DNA of 6,152 nt from Flavobacteriaceae bacterium (GTDB taxonomy: Bacteria; Bacteroidota; Bacteroidia; Flavobacteriales; Flavobacteriaceae): positions 1-6,152 of the forward strand of contig JAURDG010000088.1 of assembly GCA_030828025.1 (NCBI GenBank). The letters are read 5' to 3'. The notes under the pieces were generated by a model. That model was not told where the DNA came from, searched no databases, and worked only from the letters and a program-made list of their open reading frames with translations. Position numbers and translations under genes: made by a program. Numbering within the stretch: position 1 is the stretch's first letter; each line of letters starts with the position of its first letter. Of this stretch, positions 5,746 to 6,152 are shown in pieces.

Positions 5746-6152
5746 GTACAGAAAATAAGTCCAACAAATCCTTTGGTCTATCGGTTTGGGCCATAAACAA
5801 CAGCACCATTATCTACGTGCTGATGGGTGTTTTTTTATTGCTGGGCGTGACGGCTTATGTCAGCATGCCGCGCGAGAATTTTCCAGAAATTTCGGAAACC
5901 ACTATTTTTATCAGTACGCCTTACCCAGGAAATACCGCCGAGGACATTGAGCGTTTTGTAGTCGATCCTATCGAAGAAGGCATTAAAGGGATTAGCAACA
6001 TTGTTGAGGTAACTTCAACGTCTCAAGACGACTATGCAATCGTTGCCATAGAGTTTGACGAAGAAATTGAGGTAGCACTAGCCAAACAAAAGGTAAAAGA
6101 CGAAATAGATGCTGTCGTGGCATCCGAAGATTGGCCTACGTTTAATAATGCC
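5742..6152 (+). CDS. RND efflux permease, HAE type (N-terminal part, cut by window edge)
   Basis: Inner-membrane proton-driven pump subunit of the AcrB family. The 137 visible residues, about an eighth of the usual thousand or more, include a soluble cytoplasmic N-terminus, WAINNSTIIYVLMG leading into TM1 (about 21-42), the conserved PRENFPEI just after it (43-50), and the start of the porter domain: ISTPYPGNTAEDIE (57-70), VVDPIEEGIKGI (73-84), VTSTSQDDYAIVAIEF (90-105) and the helix VALAKQKVKDEIDAV (111-125). These are the standard signatures of hydrophobe/amphiphile exporters; the heavy-metal subfamily normally differs in this region, but the deciding charged residues of TM4 are beyond the edge. 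ATG overlaps the adaptor stop as ATGA (5742-5745). The reading frame is open to the last base, with no sign of damage. Confidence 0.93.
   Translation, partial: MSTENKSNKSFGLSVWAINNSTIIYVLMGVFLLLGVTAYVSMPRENFPEISETTIFISTPYPGNTAEDIERFVVDPIEEGIKGISNIVEVTSTSQDDYAIVAIEFDEEIEVALAKQKVKDEIDAVVASEDWPTFNNA

Noticed and set aside
1..6152. CRISPR array, tRNA or rRNA gene, insertion sequence, phage or defence system
   Set aside because: No repeated spacer units, no tRNA-like cloverleaf, no transposase or integrase and no terminal repeats were seen; nearly all the window is accounted for by seven ordinary genes.

Overview
The window looks like a stretch of a pigmented Bacteroidota chromosome, probably a flavobacterium or close relative. 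Three things point there: promoter boxes of the Bacteroidota type (TAnnTTTG, once with a TTTG element exactly 19 bp upstream), no convincing Shine-Dalgarno sequences before any start, and protein sequences (CrtY, short-chain polyprenyl synthase, lipoprotein RND adaptor) that read like that phylum. The DNA is moderately A+T-rich with tight packing: six complete or partial operon-style junctions and no gene-free stretch longer than about 110 bp. This assignment is inference; no database was searched.

Layout, left to right. (1) Positions 1-360, minus strand: the N-terminal 120 residues of a GufA/ZIP11-type ZIP metal transporter that runs off the left edge. (2) Positions 361-441: short divergent promoter region. 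(3) Positions 442-1605, plus: crtY, lycopene cyclase, with a GTG start. (4) Positions 1585-2559, minus: a short-chain trans-polyprenyl diphosphate synthase, probably making GGPP, convergent with crtY and overlapping its 3' end by 21 bp. (5) Positions 2560-2667: divergent regulatory region with the best promoter of the window and an inverted repeat that is a candidate operator. (6) Positions 2668 to the right edge, plus: a TetR regulator, a TolC-type outer membrane factor, a lipoprotein periplasmic adaptor and the start of an RND permease. Each of these four genes overlaps the next by 4 or 8 bases.

Two modules result. The isoprenoid/carotenoid pair fits one pathway: the synthase supplies GGPP, other genes outside the window would convert it to lycopene, and CrtY closes its ends to give beta-ionone rings. 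The second module is a self-contained tripartite efflux pump whose regulator is the first gene of its own operon, implying autoregulation through the 2612-2645 repeat.

I did not find a clearly undescribed system. The points most worth a second look are the candidate TetR operator, the altered dinucleotide-binding motif in CrtY, the very short predicted leaders of several genes, and the terminator-free convergent overlap of crtY with the synthase gene.
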